Assembly: GCA_963761525.1 (NCBI GenBank)
Contig: CAVXHG010000008.1
Span: 682,001 to 746,000 of the forward strand
Reading direction: 5' to 3'
Length of the DNA: 64,000 bases
DNA from: BOG-931 sp963761525
Lineage (GTDB): Bacteria; Pseudomonadota; Alphaproteobacteria; Rhizobiales; Xanthobacteraceae
In this document: piece after piece, positions 8,500 to 18,488 of the stretch
How the letters are laid out: the number at the start of each line of letters is the position of its first letter
Numbering within the stretch: the first letter of the stretch is position 1
Made by a program: the position numbers and the translations under genes
Notes under the pieces: model-generated
What the model was told of the DNA's origin: nothing
Seen by the model: the letters and a program-made list of their open reading frames with translations, nothing else
Database searches by the model: none

Positions 8500-9351
8500 T
8501 CAAGGGCGGCGGCGGTCCCAACCCAGCCATTCGCAAATACCGCGCCCCATGACCCAGTCGCGATCCTCACCCTGCAACCATGGCAGCTGCTCGGTGAATA
8601 GCGTGACGCCTTCGCGGTAGGAGCAGGGCAGGCGCGACAGGTCCGTGCCCCAGAACAGCCGGCGTTGACCGAATGCATCGAAGGCGCTTCTGATGTGCCG
8701 ATGCAGGTTGGGGAAGGGATAGGCTTGCGTCGAGTAGAACGGCAGACAGCTTGCCTTCAGCGCCACATTGGGCCGTGCGCTCAAGGCCAGCAGATTGTCG
8801 AAGTCGGAAAACGCTTCATCGTCGCGGTCAGCACCGGTCAGTCCAAAGTGATTGATCACGATACTTAGTGCAGGATGCTCGCGCGCGACCTGATCGAGCA
8901 GCGGCATCAGCGCATTGGGCGCATAGATCGTAAGCGGCAACCCAGCGCGCTCGGCGGCGGTCCAGAGCCATTCGATCTCGCCTTCTATCAGCGGCTTCTG
9001 AAATAGCGGCGTTTGAAACGTCAATTGCAGCGCCAACATGCCGGGGTTGTTCTGCCAATTCCCGATCCATTGCGGCAATGTCGGATCCGCAAGGCTGTAA
9101 CGCGCGACATATCTGAAGCTATCAGGATGGTCGGCGACGGCTTGCGCGACCAGATCATTGCGGTCGCCTTCCCATGACGGCGGCACGACGATTGCGCGGT
9201 CGACGCCAGCCGCCTTCATATCGGCCAGCAGAGTTTGAGCGGTGATGGGCTGTTCGCGGTGAACGACAGGACGTCCGTGGGCCGGCGCTGGCCAAGGTCG
9301 GTCTGTCGTGTCTGCGCCCCAGATGTGCACTTGTGAGTCGACAATCAGCAT
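8500..9351 (-). CDS. Amidohydrolase family 2 (2-pyrone-4,6-dicarboxylate lactonase-like)
   Basis: 283 aa from ATG 9351, preceded by AAGGA; the open frame continues 40 codons upstream without homology. It begins MLIVDSQVHIWG (D-x-H-x-H/W metal-site strand of amidohydrolase_2), with INHFG near residue 170 and WGTDLSR near 246 giving the later His and Asp ligands. Relatives hydrolyse lactones or decarboxylate aromatic acids, for example LigI and ACMSD. The UbiD-type decarboxylase and Bug gene that follow in divergent orientation support a role in aromatic acid catabolism, but the substrate is inferred only. Confidence 0.85.
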   Translation of the reverse strand: MLIVDSQVHIWGADTTDRPWPAPAHGRPVVHREQPITAQTLLADMKAAGVDRAIVVPPSWEGDRNDLVAQAVADHPDSFRYVARYSLADPTLPQWIGNWQNNPGMLALQLTFQTPLFQKPLIEGEIEWLWTAAERAGLPLTIYAPNALMPLLDQVAREHPALSIVINHFGLTGADRDDEAFSDFDNLLALSARPNVALKASCLPFYSTQAYPFPNLHRHIRSAFDAFGQRRLFWGTDLSRLPCSYREGVTLFTEQLPWLQGEDRDWVMGRGICEWLGWDRRRP

Positions 9352-9484
9352 TCTTTTCAGTCCTTCGGCAGCGCGAGTAACACTGTCTTTGCGCAGCGGC
9401 GCAACCCTGTCTATCGCCGCTTGCGGTCCACCGTTTGCTCCCGCACACTCACCGCTCTTCGAAACTAGCATACCGGGGTTTTAG

Positions 9485-10475
9485 ATGAATTTAAGTCGCC
9501 GCCATCTTCTTGAGATGGCCCCATTAGGTTTCGTTGTCGGCATGCCGCGGATCAGCGCGGCGCAGGATGAGGCGAGCAGCTACCCTAATCGGACGATCCG
9601 CATCATCGTCGGTTTCTCGCCCGGCGGCGCGCCCGACATTGTCGCGCGCCTTATCGCCAAGGAATTGTCGATCGCATGGGGTCAGCCGGTCGTGGTGGAG
9701 AACCGTACCGGCGCAGGTGGCGTCGTTGCTGCGCAATACGTGGCCAATGCGGCGGCGGACGGCTATACATTGTTTGGTGCCAACAGCGCGTATGTCGTCG
9801 CGCCGGCGATCAACAAGAAATCTCAGCTATGACACGCTGAAGGATTTCAAGGGCGTTACGCTTACAGCGGCCGCACCGACCTGGGTTCTGGTTTCGCCTG
9901 CGCTCGGTATCAAGACGCTCGCTGATTTTATCGCGCTTGCGAAAGCGAAGCCCGGCCAGCTGAACTATTCGTCGGCCGGTGTCGGCAGTTATTCCCAGTT
10001 CAGCGCAGAACTTTTCAATCGTGCGACCGGAATTGCGGCGCAGCACGTGCCCTACAAAGGACCACCCGAGGCGTTGAACGCACTGATTGCCGGCGAGGTT
10101 CAGTACTACATGTCACCGCTCGGCGCCGCCGCCCCATTTGTTCGTGCTGATAAGGCCGTTGCGCTCGCTGTGACCGGAAAGGAACGATTGCCGGATTTTC
10201 CGAACATTCCCACGATGATTGAATCCGGCTTTCCGGACTTTGTGCTCGAGACATGGACCGGACTGGTCGCTCCGTCTCACACGCCGCAGCCGATCATCGA
10301 TAAACTCAATCAAGCCGTCGCAGAGGCGCTCAAAAAGCCAGACGTTGAAAAAGGGCTCGCTGCGATGGGCCTCACCGCGAGCCCGACGACCGCCGCCGGT
10401 TTCGACAAGCTGATTGCCGATGAGGTTGCCAGTTTCAGCAGGACCGCGAAAGAAGCGGGCATGATTTCGAATTAA
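9485..10475 (+). pseudogene. Bug/TctC-family solute-binding protein, frameshifted
   Basis: The signal peptide and first 115 residues (signature NRTIRIIVGFSPGGAPD, VVENRTGAGGVVAAQ) are in the frame starting at ATG 9485. The frame breaks at an AAA run at 9818-9820. Removing one A restores a continuous Bug protein (INKNLSYDTLKDF) to the stop at 10475, about 329 aa. The rest is well conserved (VPYKGPPEALNALIAGEV, WTGLVAPSHTP). It lies 78 bases upstream of the UbiD gene, likely in one operon. A sequencing error is at least as likely as a true mutation. Confidence 0.82.
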
Positions 10476-10553
10476 TGCTCTGAGTTACGCTTGTCATCGC
10501 AGGGTTGCGCTGGCATGCCGTGCGGTGCTTCGCGGATTTCGGGAGCTTTAAGG

Positions 10554-12036
10554 ATGGGCGTTTACAGGGATTTGCGTGACTGGATCGATATCCTGCGCAA
10601 GCAGGACGAGATTGCCGAAATCCGAAACGCAAGCGCGGATCTGGAAATCGGCGCCCTGATCGAAATGGCTTGCCGGGATAGCGAGAGTTTTCCTCCCGCG
10701 TTGCTGTTTAGCGACATTCCGGGTTATCCGGCAGACTGGCGTGTGCTCGGCGCGCTGTTCTCGTCGCCGGCGCGCCTCGGATTGACGCTTGGACTCTCCG
10801 GCGAGGACATCGCCGGCAAGCAAAAGATGGTTGCGGCGTGCCGCAAAAAGCTCGCCACGATCAATGTCGTTCCACCGACGATGGTCGATACCGGACCGGT
10901 CGCCGAGAATTTTCTTGAAGGCTCGGACATCGACCTGCTGAAATTTCCTTCGCCGCGGCATCATGAGCTCGACGGCGGGCGCTATATCGGTACCGCCAAT
11001 TGCGTGATCACGCAGGACCCCGACGACGGCTGGGTCAACCTCGGTACCTACCGCTGTATGGTGCTGGGTCCCGATAAATACGGCCTGCATATGAGCCCGG
11101 GACGGCATGGCGGCATCATGCGCAGTAAATATTTTGCGCGCAAACAGCCGATGCCTATCGTCCTCGCGATCGGCGTCGATCCGGCGCTGTGGTTGGCCAG
11201 TAATGGCGAGGTGCCGTACGGCGTGTCGGAGTACGATTACGCGGGCGGTCTCAAACAGCAGGCGATTGAGGTAATGCGCGGGCCGAAGACCGGGCTTCCA
11301 ATCCCGGCGCGGGCCGAGATCGTCATCGAAGGCCTATGCTATCCCGACGATCTCGAACCGGAAGGTCCGTTCGGGGAGTGGGCGGGCTACTATGCGAACC
11401 GCGGTCTGCTCCAGGTTCCTGAAAACGTCGTCCGCGTTACCAGCATCCTGCATCGCAATCAGCCGATCCTGACCTGCGCTCATCCGGCGCGGCCGAAGAA
11501 CGACTCCTCCTTCTCGGAAGCCACCTTTCGGTCCGCGACGATGTGGGACGAAATGGAAAAGGCCGGCGTCACCGGCATCCAGGGCGTGTGGTGTCACGAG
11601 GTCGGCGGCGCGAGGCTGTTCAACGTTATCTCTATCAAGCAGCAGTTTGCCGGCCACTCGCGCCAGGCAGCAATGATCGCCTCGCAATGCCGGTCGGGCG
11701 CCTATATCGGCCGATACACGGTCGTCGTCGATGAGGATATCGATCCGTCGAAATCTCGGCGATGTAATCTGGGCGATCTCGACCCGGACAAATCCTGACC
11801 GTGCGATCGAGGTTATCCGCTGGACCCGCAGCAGCTCCGCCGATCCAGCGGTGTCGCCGGATCTCAAGGAGCAGGATCATCATTCGACTGCATTTTATAC
11901 ATCGAAAGCAATGATCGATGCCTGCTGGCCCTACGAGTGGCGCAAGCGTGCGTATCCGATCGCCCAGATCAGCGACGAACTGCGATCGAAGATATCGGCG
12001 AAGTTTCGTGACGTTTTGGCGAAAATCGTCAGGTGA
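10554..12036 (+). pseudogene. UbiD family decarboxylase, frameshifted near the 3' end
   Basis: The start is ATG 10554 (MGVYRDLRDWIDIL), the normal UbiD N-terminus. The frame is intact for about 400 codons and includes FPPALLFSDIPG, YRCMVLGPDKYGLHMSPGRH (prenyl-FMN/metal region) and EGPFGEWAGYY (the catalytic E-x-x-x-E segment). At 11751-11753 an AAA run carries one base too many. Deleting it joins DEDIDPSNLGDVIWAI to the conserved C-terminus ending at 12036, giving about 493 aa. UbiD enzymes reversibly decarboxylate aromatic or unsaturated acids with prenylated FMN supplied by UbiX; no ubiX is in the window. Its Bug neighbour suggests uptake and decarboxylation of the same acid. Confidence 0.85.
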
Positions 12037-12108
12037 AACGGGAAATTTTCTGCGCGGCGGCGGCGGTTAGCCTGTAGCGCGGCCGGTTGCGATACATAGA
12101 TCGTATTT

Positions 12109-12900
12109 ATGAGTGCAGCCGAAACCCCAAAGCCCAAGCGCGTTCGCGCGTTCTTATTGAGCGATCGCATTGATACGTCCAATCTCGAGTATGACGGCGT
12201 CGTATCGACCGCACCTCTGACCTACAAATTCGGCGAAGGCGGTTTTGTGACGCTATTCCGCTACGGCGTGGTGGTGACTTCCTGTCTCTCGCCTGAGGCG
12301 GAAGATCAGGTTCTGCAATCGCTCCGGCCGCGGCTCATCCGACCAATCAGGCCGCCCGAGGAGGAGACTCTGCTGATCGAGGTCACGGCCGACAAGGACG
12401 AACAGGTTTTGCCGGGCGGGCCTTTGATGTTGCGGGCCCTCAAGCCCGAACAATTGGTCGTTATCGCCGATGCCCTTTCCAAAAGCGTCGTGCTCGCGCG
12501 AGACGAACGGGAAATGGCAAAGGTGTTCGATACCGTGGAACCATTCGCCCGTCAGCTTGCCGAGAAAGGGTGGATCGGCGTCGGACGCCGGGTCGTTCTG
12601 AAACACATCGGCAACGCTCTTCTTGTGCAGCAACGGCTGTCTGGCCGCGTGGCCGTAACCGAGAAACCCGACGTGGTCTGGGATCGTCCCGATCTGGACA
12701 GGCTCTACGGGCGGCTGGAAGACGAATACGAACTGAAGGAACGCGCCGAGGCTGTTTCCCGCAAGCTCTCGGTCATTTCAAACACCGCCGAGATTCTGAC
12801 TGACATCATCGATACCAGGCGATCCTTGCGCCTTGAGATCGTCATCGTTGTTTTGATCGCGGTCGAGCTGGCGGTCGCTGCTTATCAGGTTCTGCACTAG
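12109..12900 (+). CDS. RMD1/DUF155 family protein
   Basis: 263 aa. The DUF155 core is visible as FGEGGFVTLFRYGVVV near 45-60, followed by a long helical region with LSDALSKSVVLARDEREM-like sequence and ERAEAVSRKLSVISNTAEIL. A single C-terminal membrane segment (IVIVVLIAVELAVAAYQVL) anchors it. In yeast, relatives (Rmd1, Rmd8) are linked to meiotic division; in bacteria the family is uncharacterised. The TAG stop lies within one arm of the inverted repeat at 12897-12934. No operon partner is evident. Confidence 0.85.
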   Translation: MSAAETPKPKRVRAFLLSDRIDTSNLEYDGVVSTAPLTYKFGEGGFVTLFRYGVVVTSCLSPEAEDQVLQSLRPRLIRPIRPPEEETLLIEVTADKDEQVLPGGPLMLRALKPEQLVVIADALSKSVVLARDEREMAKVFDTVEPFARQLAEKGWIGVGRRVVLKHIGNALLVQQRLSGRVAVTEKPDVVWDRPDLDRLYGRLEDEYELKERAEAVSRKLSVISNTAEILTDIIDTRRSLRLEIVIVVLIAVELAVAAYQVLH

Positions 12901-12993
12901 AGCGAAATCGTTTTTAGATTGATTGTCGCTCTAGCATTTTGATTGAGCATGATCTTTTCGGAAAACCGGCTTCCACTTTTCCGGATCATGCTC
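12897..12993. repeat. Two adjacent intergenic inverted repeats (palindromic element)
   Basis: CTAGAGCGA 12897-12905 pairs with TCGCTCTAG 12926-12934. GAGCATGATC 12945-12954 pairs perfectly with GATCATGCTC 12984-12993, and inside it CGGAAAA faces TTTTCCG. The second element looks like a palindrome family common between genes in Bradyrhizobium-group genomes. It could act as a terminator after the RMD1 gene or be a REP-like sequence. Confidence 0.7.
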
Positions 12994-13128
12994 TGGCCCC
13001 TCACGCCACAGCCGCAGGGCCTTATGTGACAGTTTTCTGACAGAAAGATCACGGCACGGTTATTTCTTCAGTAATGACTGATCGTTATTTTCATTCGCTA
13101 CGCCACTGCGCTAATCGGAAATGCGGCT

Positions 13129-13806
13129 ATGAACGTACTCACCTTTGCTTCGCGCAAAGGCGGCACCGGTAAGAGCACGCTGGCCGCTCATCTCGCAGCG
13201 CATGTGCATCGGCTGTCGGCTTCGTGCCTGCTGATCGACGACGATCCCCAAAGTTCGCTGACGTTCTGGAATTCATTGCGCGGCGACGACGCATTGCCGC
13301 TCAAGCCAATCAAACGCACGTTATCGCGTACGCTCAAAAAGGCGGAACGCAAGGGCGCCGAGTGGGTATTCCTCGATACGCCGGCCAACATGTCCGTTTC
13401 CGTTATGGATGCGGTTTCCTCGGCAACGCTCGTTATCATTCCGTGCCGCCCCGGCGTGTTCGATCTGGTCGCGGTGCAAGAGACGATTGCTTTCGCGCGG
13501 CGCATGCGCACGCCCTACGCCGTGGTCATCAACGGTGCGCCGTCGCGGCGCGAAGGCAGCGAAGCGGCCGCGGTCGCCTATACGCGCGATTGTCTGTCCC
13601 GGATGGATGTCCCGGTTTGGGGCGGCCAGATCACCTATCGGGCGGATTTCTCGCTTTCGCTCGCCACCGGGCAATGCGCGGAGGAATATGACGCTGGCTC
13701 TCAGGCGGCCGACGAAATCAGCCGGCTCTGGAACGCGGTCGAGAAGTCGGTTCAGGTCATACGCGGCGCGCGTGACGATGCTGCCATCCACCGCCTCGCC
13801 GCGTAG
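13129..13806 (+). CDS. ParA/MinD-type ATPase (orphan)
   Basis: 225 aa starting MNVLTFASRKGGTGKSTL, with the deviant Walker A KGGTGKST at residues 10-17; DDDPQSSLTFW follows at 38-48 (Walker A' region) and VFLDTPAN near 82 is the Walker B strand. ParA proteins use ATP-dependent dimerisation on DNA or membranes to position cargo. No parB or centromere-like repeats are adjacent and no plasmid genes are seen, so this is an orphan ParA-like protein with unknown cargo. The 13.0-13.1 kb leader holds no clear promoter I would assert. Confidence 0.88.
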   Translation: MNVLTFASRKGGTGKSTLAAHLAAHVHRLSASCLLIDDDPQSSLTFWNSLRGDDALPLKPIKRTLSRTLKKAERKGAEWVFLDTPANMSVSVMDAVSSATLVIIPCRPGVFDLVAVQETIAFARRMRTPYAVVINGAPSRREGSEAAAVAYTRDCLSRMDVPVWGGQITYRADFSLSLATGQCAEEYDAGSQAADEISRLWNAVEKSVQVIRGARDDAAIHRLAA

Positions 13807-13838
13807 CGTTAGATCTTGATCGTGCCTGCTCGCGACGA

Positions 13839-14066
13839 TCAGACGATCGAGCGCACAACTTTCCCGGCCAGAAAGTAAGCAGCGAGCGACAAGCCGGTTG
13901 CACAAAGCGCCAATAGGATGGCCTTCGGCCAATTGTCATAAAGCAATGTGAAAAACACTAGTCCCCAAACAAAGCCGGCCGCGCTGGCTTCAAGAACAGC
14001 AAACCAGACGAACCTCCGGGCCGTATCGGCCGGCAGACGGTCCGTATTAATGTGTTCGGCGGTCAT
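13839..14066 (-). CDS. Small two-TM membrane protein, hypothetical
   Basis: 75 aa from ATG 14066, which has TGGAG seven bases upstream; the GTG four codons earlier is part of that ribosome binding site. Two membrane helices are clear: FVWFAVLEASAAGFVWGL and AILLALCATGLSLAAYFLAG, with a short polar loop DNWP between them. I recognise no family. It starts 16 bases after the stop of the GT9 gene on the same strand, so it is probably co-transcribed with it. Confidence 0.6.
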   Translation of the reverse strand: MTAEHINTDRLPADTARRFVWFAVLEASAAGFVWGLVFFTLLYDNWPKAILLALCATGLSLAAYFLAGKVVRSIV

Positions 14067-14081
14067 GAGTTTCTCCACTCG

Positions 14082-15251
14082 CTAAAATCTGCTTTTTTTC
14101 GCCCCCGGCTTGGCAGTGTGTGTTTCAACAACACTTTGCGCCCGCTTGATGACATCACTGGCGCCGACCAGTTCCATGCAAGCGTGGTGGTTCGGGCATT
14201 GGCTCAAGCGGCGGAGGTAACAGGGTGAGCAGGGCAGGTCAGCGCGGAGGACCGAGTCCATGTGCCGGTAAGGTCCGGCCCAGACCGGATCGGTCGGGCC
14301 GAACACGCTGACGACCGGCCGGTTGAGTGCAACGGCAAGGTGCATCGGGCCGGAATTGTTGCTCACGCAAAGCGCCGCTCGTGAAATCAGCGCGGCGAGT
14401 TCGCTCAAAGAGGTTTCACCGGCAAGATTAATCGCGCCCGGCGCAAGCCCGGCAACTTCGGCGCATAGTTCTCGCTCGCGATCCGATCCGATGAGCACGA
14501 TGGCAAAGCCGGCCTGCATCGAGCGCCGCGCCACTTCGGCAAAGCCGTCCGGTCGCCACCGCTTGGTTTCCCAATTGGTGCCGGGTGCGATCACGGCGAA
14601 TTTTGCTTTGCCGAGGTCGTAGTAATCGAGCAGGCCGTCAATCCGAACGATCGCTTCCTGGGGAATTGAAAATGAAAAATCGGCATCGCCGTTGTCGAGA
14701 CCCAGCATCGGGCCGATGCGGAGGTAGCGGTCGACCGGATGCATATCGAGTGTCGGTAAATCGATGGAGTGGGTATAGGCGAGCCAGGAGCCTTCGCGAG
14801 CGCCGCGCCAGGCGTGTTTCTTGGCTTCGTCCGGAATTTTTCGTGACAGCGTCTTCCATACGTCGGGGCTTGGCTTGTCGAAGCCGATCCGCACCGGCGC
14901 GCCGCTGGTGAAGGCAAAAACGGCGCTGCGTAATTGGCCTTGCAGGTCGATCACCAGGTCGTACTCGGCGGCACGCAATGTCGCGATCAGCCGTGCCGCG
15001 CTGACATAGGGCGCCGGCGACCAGGGCGCCGACCATTCGGAACGGGAAAATTCGACGACATTGCTGATCGCCGGATTGTGCCGCAGCAGTTCGCCAATCG
15101 CGGGCGTGACCAGCCAGTCGATCCGCGCGTCCGGATAGCGCTGCCGCAGTTTGTTCAGCGTTGGGATGGTGTGGACGACATCGCCGATCGCCGACAACTT
15201 GATCAGCAGGATCTTCTTGAAGTCGCGGCTTTTGAGGTCGGCGGCTTGCAC
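14082..15251 (-). CDS. Glycosyltransferase family 9 (heptosyltransferase-like)
   Basis: 389 aa if started at GTG 15251, which has AAGGAG 11 bases upstream; longer in-frame starts exist but the homology begins at KKILLIKLSAIGDVVHTIP. This N-terminal Rossmann strand and ARIDWLV are typical of WaaC/WaaF/RfaQ. The ADP-heptose side carries FAVIAPGTNWETKRWR and the donor motif SNNSGPMHLAVALNRPVVSVFG near residues 305-325. GT9 enzymes add heptose to lipid A-core oligosaccharide at the inner face of the inner membrane. The cysteine-rich end (CSPCYLRRLSQCPNHHACM) is also common in the family. The acceptor is not predictable. Confidence 0.87.
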   Translation of the reverse strand: MQAADLKSRDFKKILLIKLSAIGDVVHTIPTLNKLRQRYPDARIDWLVTPAIGELLRHNPAISNVVEFSRSEWSAPWSPAPYVSAARLIATLRAAEYDLVIDLQGQLRSAVFAFTSGAPVRIGFDKPSPDVWKTLSRKIPDEAKKHAWRGAREGSWLAYTHSIDLPTLDMHPVDRYLRIGPMLGLDNGDADFSFSIPQEAIVRIDGLLDYYDLGKAKFAVIAPGTNWETKRWRPDGFAEVARRSMQAGFAIVLIGSDRERELCAEVAGLAPGAINLAGETSLSELAALISRAALCVSNNSGPMHLAVALNRPVVSVFGPTDPVWAGPYRHMDSVLRADLPCSPCYLRRLSQCPNHHACMELVGASDVIKRAQSVVETHTAKPGAKKSRF

Positions 15252-15382
15252 GCTCAGCAGGGCTCCTTGCGGGTGAACGAATAGCACTACGCATGGCTCC
15301 GTCCAAATTGGTGTCCGGAACGGATTGATTTCCACTCTGGGGCGGCCCATCTGTCTGCTAATTCGGACGATAGGATGCTGCA

Positions 15383-15850
15383 ATGACAATTTATGAAAAA
15401 GAAGCGCCGCGGTCCTGGTTGGGCTTAACGGACGGAATCGCGGCGCGCGCACGAGACCTGCTTATATTTCTTGCGCGTATTCTTATGGGCGCAATCTTTG
15501 TCATGAGCGGTTGGGAAAAGCTCATGGACATGCCGGCCTTTGTCACATCCGCGGTAAACCGGGGCGTGCCGGAATTTCTCGGTTACGTCGCACCTTTTGT
15601 CGAATTCGGCGGCGGCGTCCTGCTGATAGCTGGACTCGCTACCCGTTATATTTCGCTCATTCTCATGGTCTTCATCACTATCGCGTCGTTCAGCTCGCAT
15701 CGCTACTGGGAAGCAGCGCCGGCGCAATACGCCGGACAGTTCAACAATTTCTGGAAGAACGTGGCGATGACCGGCGGCATGATCCTGCTGTTCGTCACCG
15801 GCTCAGGCCGCTGCGCGATCGATGCGCTGCTCCGCAGGAGAGGCGCTTAG
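15383..15850 (+). CDS. DoxX family membrane protein
   Basis: 155 aa with four predicted membrane helices. LLIFLARILMGAIFVMSGWEK and FVEFGGGVLLIAGLATRY are the standard first and second DoxX segments, and WKNVAMTGGMILLFVTG is the third/fourth helix region. Its function is unknown; relatives are inner membrane proteins sometimes tied to thiol or quinone redox. It is divergent from the GT9 gene and its stop overlaps by four bases the stop end of the convergent molybdenum hydroxylase gene. Confidence 0.85.
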   Translation: MTIYEKEAPRSWLGLTDGIAARARDLLIFLARILMGAIFVMSGWEKLMDMPAFVTSAVNRGVPEFLGYVAPFVEFGGGVLLIAGLATRYISLILMVFITIASFSSHRYWEAAPAQYAGQFNNFWKNVAMTGGMILLFVTGSGRCAIDALLRRRGA

Positions 15851-18206
15851 CTGGCGGCGCGGGCATCCTGAATAGCGCGCCAGACGCGCTCCGGCGTCGC
15901 CGGCATTTCGACGTGCCGGACTCCGAACTCCGTGAGCGCGTCAACGACGGCGTTGATGACCACGCCAAGCGCCGGCACCGTGCCGCCTTCGCCGGCCGGG
16001 CGAATACCGAGCGGGTGGGAGGAGGCGGGCACTTCGCTCAGCTCGGTAATGTAGTTCACCATGTCGGAGGCGCGCGGCATCGCATAATCCATCAGCGATC
16101 CCGCCAGCATCTGGCCGCTTTCGGAATCGTAGTACGCGTGTTCGAGGAGCGCCTGGCCGACGCCTTGCGCGATGCCGCCGTGAACCTGGCCATGAACAAT
16201 CAGCGGGTTCACCGCGACACCGACATCGTCCACCGCGACATAAGTAATGAGCGTGTCTTGCCGGTGTCGGGATCGACCTCGACCTCGCAGACATGGGCGC
16301 CGTACGGATAGCTCGCTTCCTTCACGGTCTCGTCGCAGGCGCCATAAAGCGGACCTTGCAAGTCCTTCGGCAAATCCTTTCGTTCGGCAGCAGCCCGTGC
16401 GACTTCAAAAATGCCGACGGCGTGATTGGTTCCTTTTACGGCGAATTTGCCGTTCTTGAACTCGATATCGGCCGCGGCGGTCTCGAGCAGCAGTTCGGCA
16501 ATGCGGGTGCCTTTCTCGATGATCGCGTCGGTCGATTTCTTGATCACGATCGAGCCAAGCCGCATGCCGCGGCCGGAATGAGCGCCGCCGCCGAAGGTGA
16601 CACGGTCGGTATCGCCGGTGACGAAACGGACGCAATCGATCGGCACGCCGAGCCACTCGGTCACAAGCTGGGCAAAACTGGTCTCGTGGCCCTGGCCTTG
16701 TGAGGTGACGCCGATGATTAACTCGACGAAACCGTCCGGTGCCACCGTGATCTCGGCTTTCTCGCGCGGTACGCCGGTGGAAATGTCGACATAGGTGGCG
16801 ACGCCGATGCCGCGGCGCCTGCCGCGCTTCTTCGCTTCCTTGGCGCGGACGTTGAAGCCCTTCCAGTCGCCAAGCTTGAGAGCGAGGTCCATAGCGCCGA
16901 TATAATCACCGTTGTCGTATTCGGCGCCGAACGGATTCTTGTAAGGCAGCTCTTTCTCGGTCACGAGATTCTTGCGGCGGAGCGTGACGCGATCGTAGCC
17001 ACATTCGCGCGCGGCGAGATCGATCAGCCGCTCCATCACATAGATGACTTCGGGGCGGCCGGCGCTGCGATAGGGCCGCGTCGGCGAAGTGTGGCTCAGG
17101 GTGGCGCGGGCGCGGAAATACGCCGCGGGCACGCGATAGATGCCCGACATCATCTGCACGCCCTTTTGCACCATTGCGAAATTCGTGGTGTGGGCGCCGA
17201 GATTGCCGAGATTGGAGCCGCGCATCGCGATGAAGCGGCCTTTGTCGTCGAGCGCGAGCTCGGCTTCGACCGCGAGGTCACGGGCCTGATAGTCGGAGAG
17301 AAGAGCTTCGTGGCGTTCGATGATCCATTTCACCGGGCGGCCAATCTGTTTTGCCGCCCAGGCAATCAACCCGAACTCCGCGTAGATCATGCCGCGGGTG
17401 CCGAAATTGCCGCCGACGTCTTGCATCAGCACACGAACTTGCTCGGGCGGCACGTCCAGCATCTTGGCGAGATCGCCCTTCAGCCGAAATGCGCCGCCGT
17501 TGCCTGCATAGACGGTGTACCGATTGGTCGCCTTGTCGAACTCGGCGAGCGCGGCGCGCGGCTCCATCGGCACGCCGGTGATACGCTGCACCCAGGTCTC
17601 GAACCGGGTTACGTGAGCGGCGCGGGCAAACGCGGCCTCGGTCGCATCGAAATCGCCGAGGTCACTGTCAAAGCACACGTTGGAGCGGGCGCTGTCGTGC
17701 ACGCGCGGCGCGTCTTGCCGCGCTGCCGGTACAGTGTCGACCACGGCGGGAAGGATTTCGTAGTCGATCTCTACCGCTTCGGCGCCGTTCTTCGCCGCAT
17801 AGACGGTATCGGCGACAACCATCGCGACCGCTTCGCCAACGAAGCGCGCCTTGTCGGTTGGCAGCGCATGGTGCGGCGCCTCGAACGGCGTCTCGCCATT
17901 CTTCAGCCGCGGCATGACTTCAGCCTGGTGCGGCGACCACGGTATGTGCGGAATTGGCTTGAGGCCGTCGGCAAGACAGTCGGCGCCGGTGAAAATCCCG
18001 ATCACGCCGGAGACGGCTTTGGCCTTGTCTGTCGCGATCGAGCGGATGTGCGCGTGCGCGTGCGGCGAGCGCACCATCACCGCATAGACCTGGCCCGGCA
18101 GGTTTTCGTCCGCCGTGTAGCGGCCATTGCCGCGCACCAGCCGCAAATCCTCGCGCCGCCTTACGGGCTGGCCGATACCGGAGCCGGTTGCGGGCTGATC
18201 CATCAA
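15847..18206 (-). pseudogene. Molybdopterin-binding large subunit (xanthine dehydrogenase/CoxL family), frameshifted
   Basis: From ATG 18206 an intact frame of 665 codons contains QPVRRREDLRLVRGNGRYTAD, the hallmark N-terminus, and RPYRSAGRPE, the active-site loop of form II (CoxL-like) enzymes rather than the AYRCSFR loop of true CO dehydrogenase. Around 16249-16251 one base is missing; adding it joins the chain to VAVDDVGVAVNPLIVHGQVHGG and the normal C-terminus at 15847, total about 786 aa. The family hydroxylates aldehydes, purines or heteroaromatics using Mo-cytosine dinucleotide. No small or medium subunit gene is next to it; the only set in the window is at 27-31 kb. Confidence 0.85.
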
Positions 18207-18245
18207 ATTTCTTCCAAACTAATAGTGTAGGTAGGCCGAGAAGCT

Positions 18246-18320
18246 GCTTCGAGTTTAGGGCGTGTCGTCATAAACGCCAGTGCCCTTGATGTCCGCTTCT
18301 TGCGTATGACCGACGTCCGA
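18246..18320 (+). repeat. Dispersed intergenic repeat, family B, copy 1
   Basis: Begins GCTTCGAGTTTAGGGCGTG and ends near CCGACGTCCGA. The same arrangement (CGCCAGTG, TGTCCGCTTC, ACCGAC[AG]TCCGA) recurs at 20670-20750. The two copies flank the LVIVD protein and the small exported protein. Noncoding; function unknown. Confidence 0.75.
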
Positions 18321-18488
18321 ACGCATCTCGCAAGGCCTTGTCCCTGCGATTCAGATCAGGCACGTATAGAGCTCTAATCGGGATGCGCAGCGGGCAGCGG
18401 CGTCCGCGTGGTCCTTCGGACCCTTTGCCCGGTGGAACGAGATTTACCCGGTAGGTTTTGTTCAAGGGCCGGCGCTTCGGACAAGACC

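Noticed and set aside
9485..12036. Programmed ribosomal frameshifting in the Bug and UbiD genes
   Set aside because: The sites lack a slippery heptamer with downstream structure, and many unrelated genes in the window show similar one-base shifts, so error or mutation is simpler.
13129..13806. ParA as evidence of a plasmid or integrated plasmid
   Set aside because: No parB, replication protein, partition repeats or transfer genes nearby; orphan ParA-like ATPases are common on chromosomes.
17091..18230. 379-codon plus-strand frame
   Set aside because: Antisense shadow of the molybdenum hydroxylase large subunit; no motifs.
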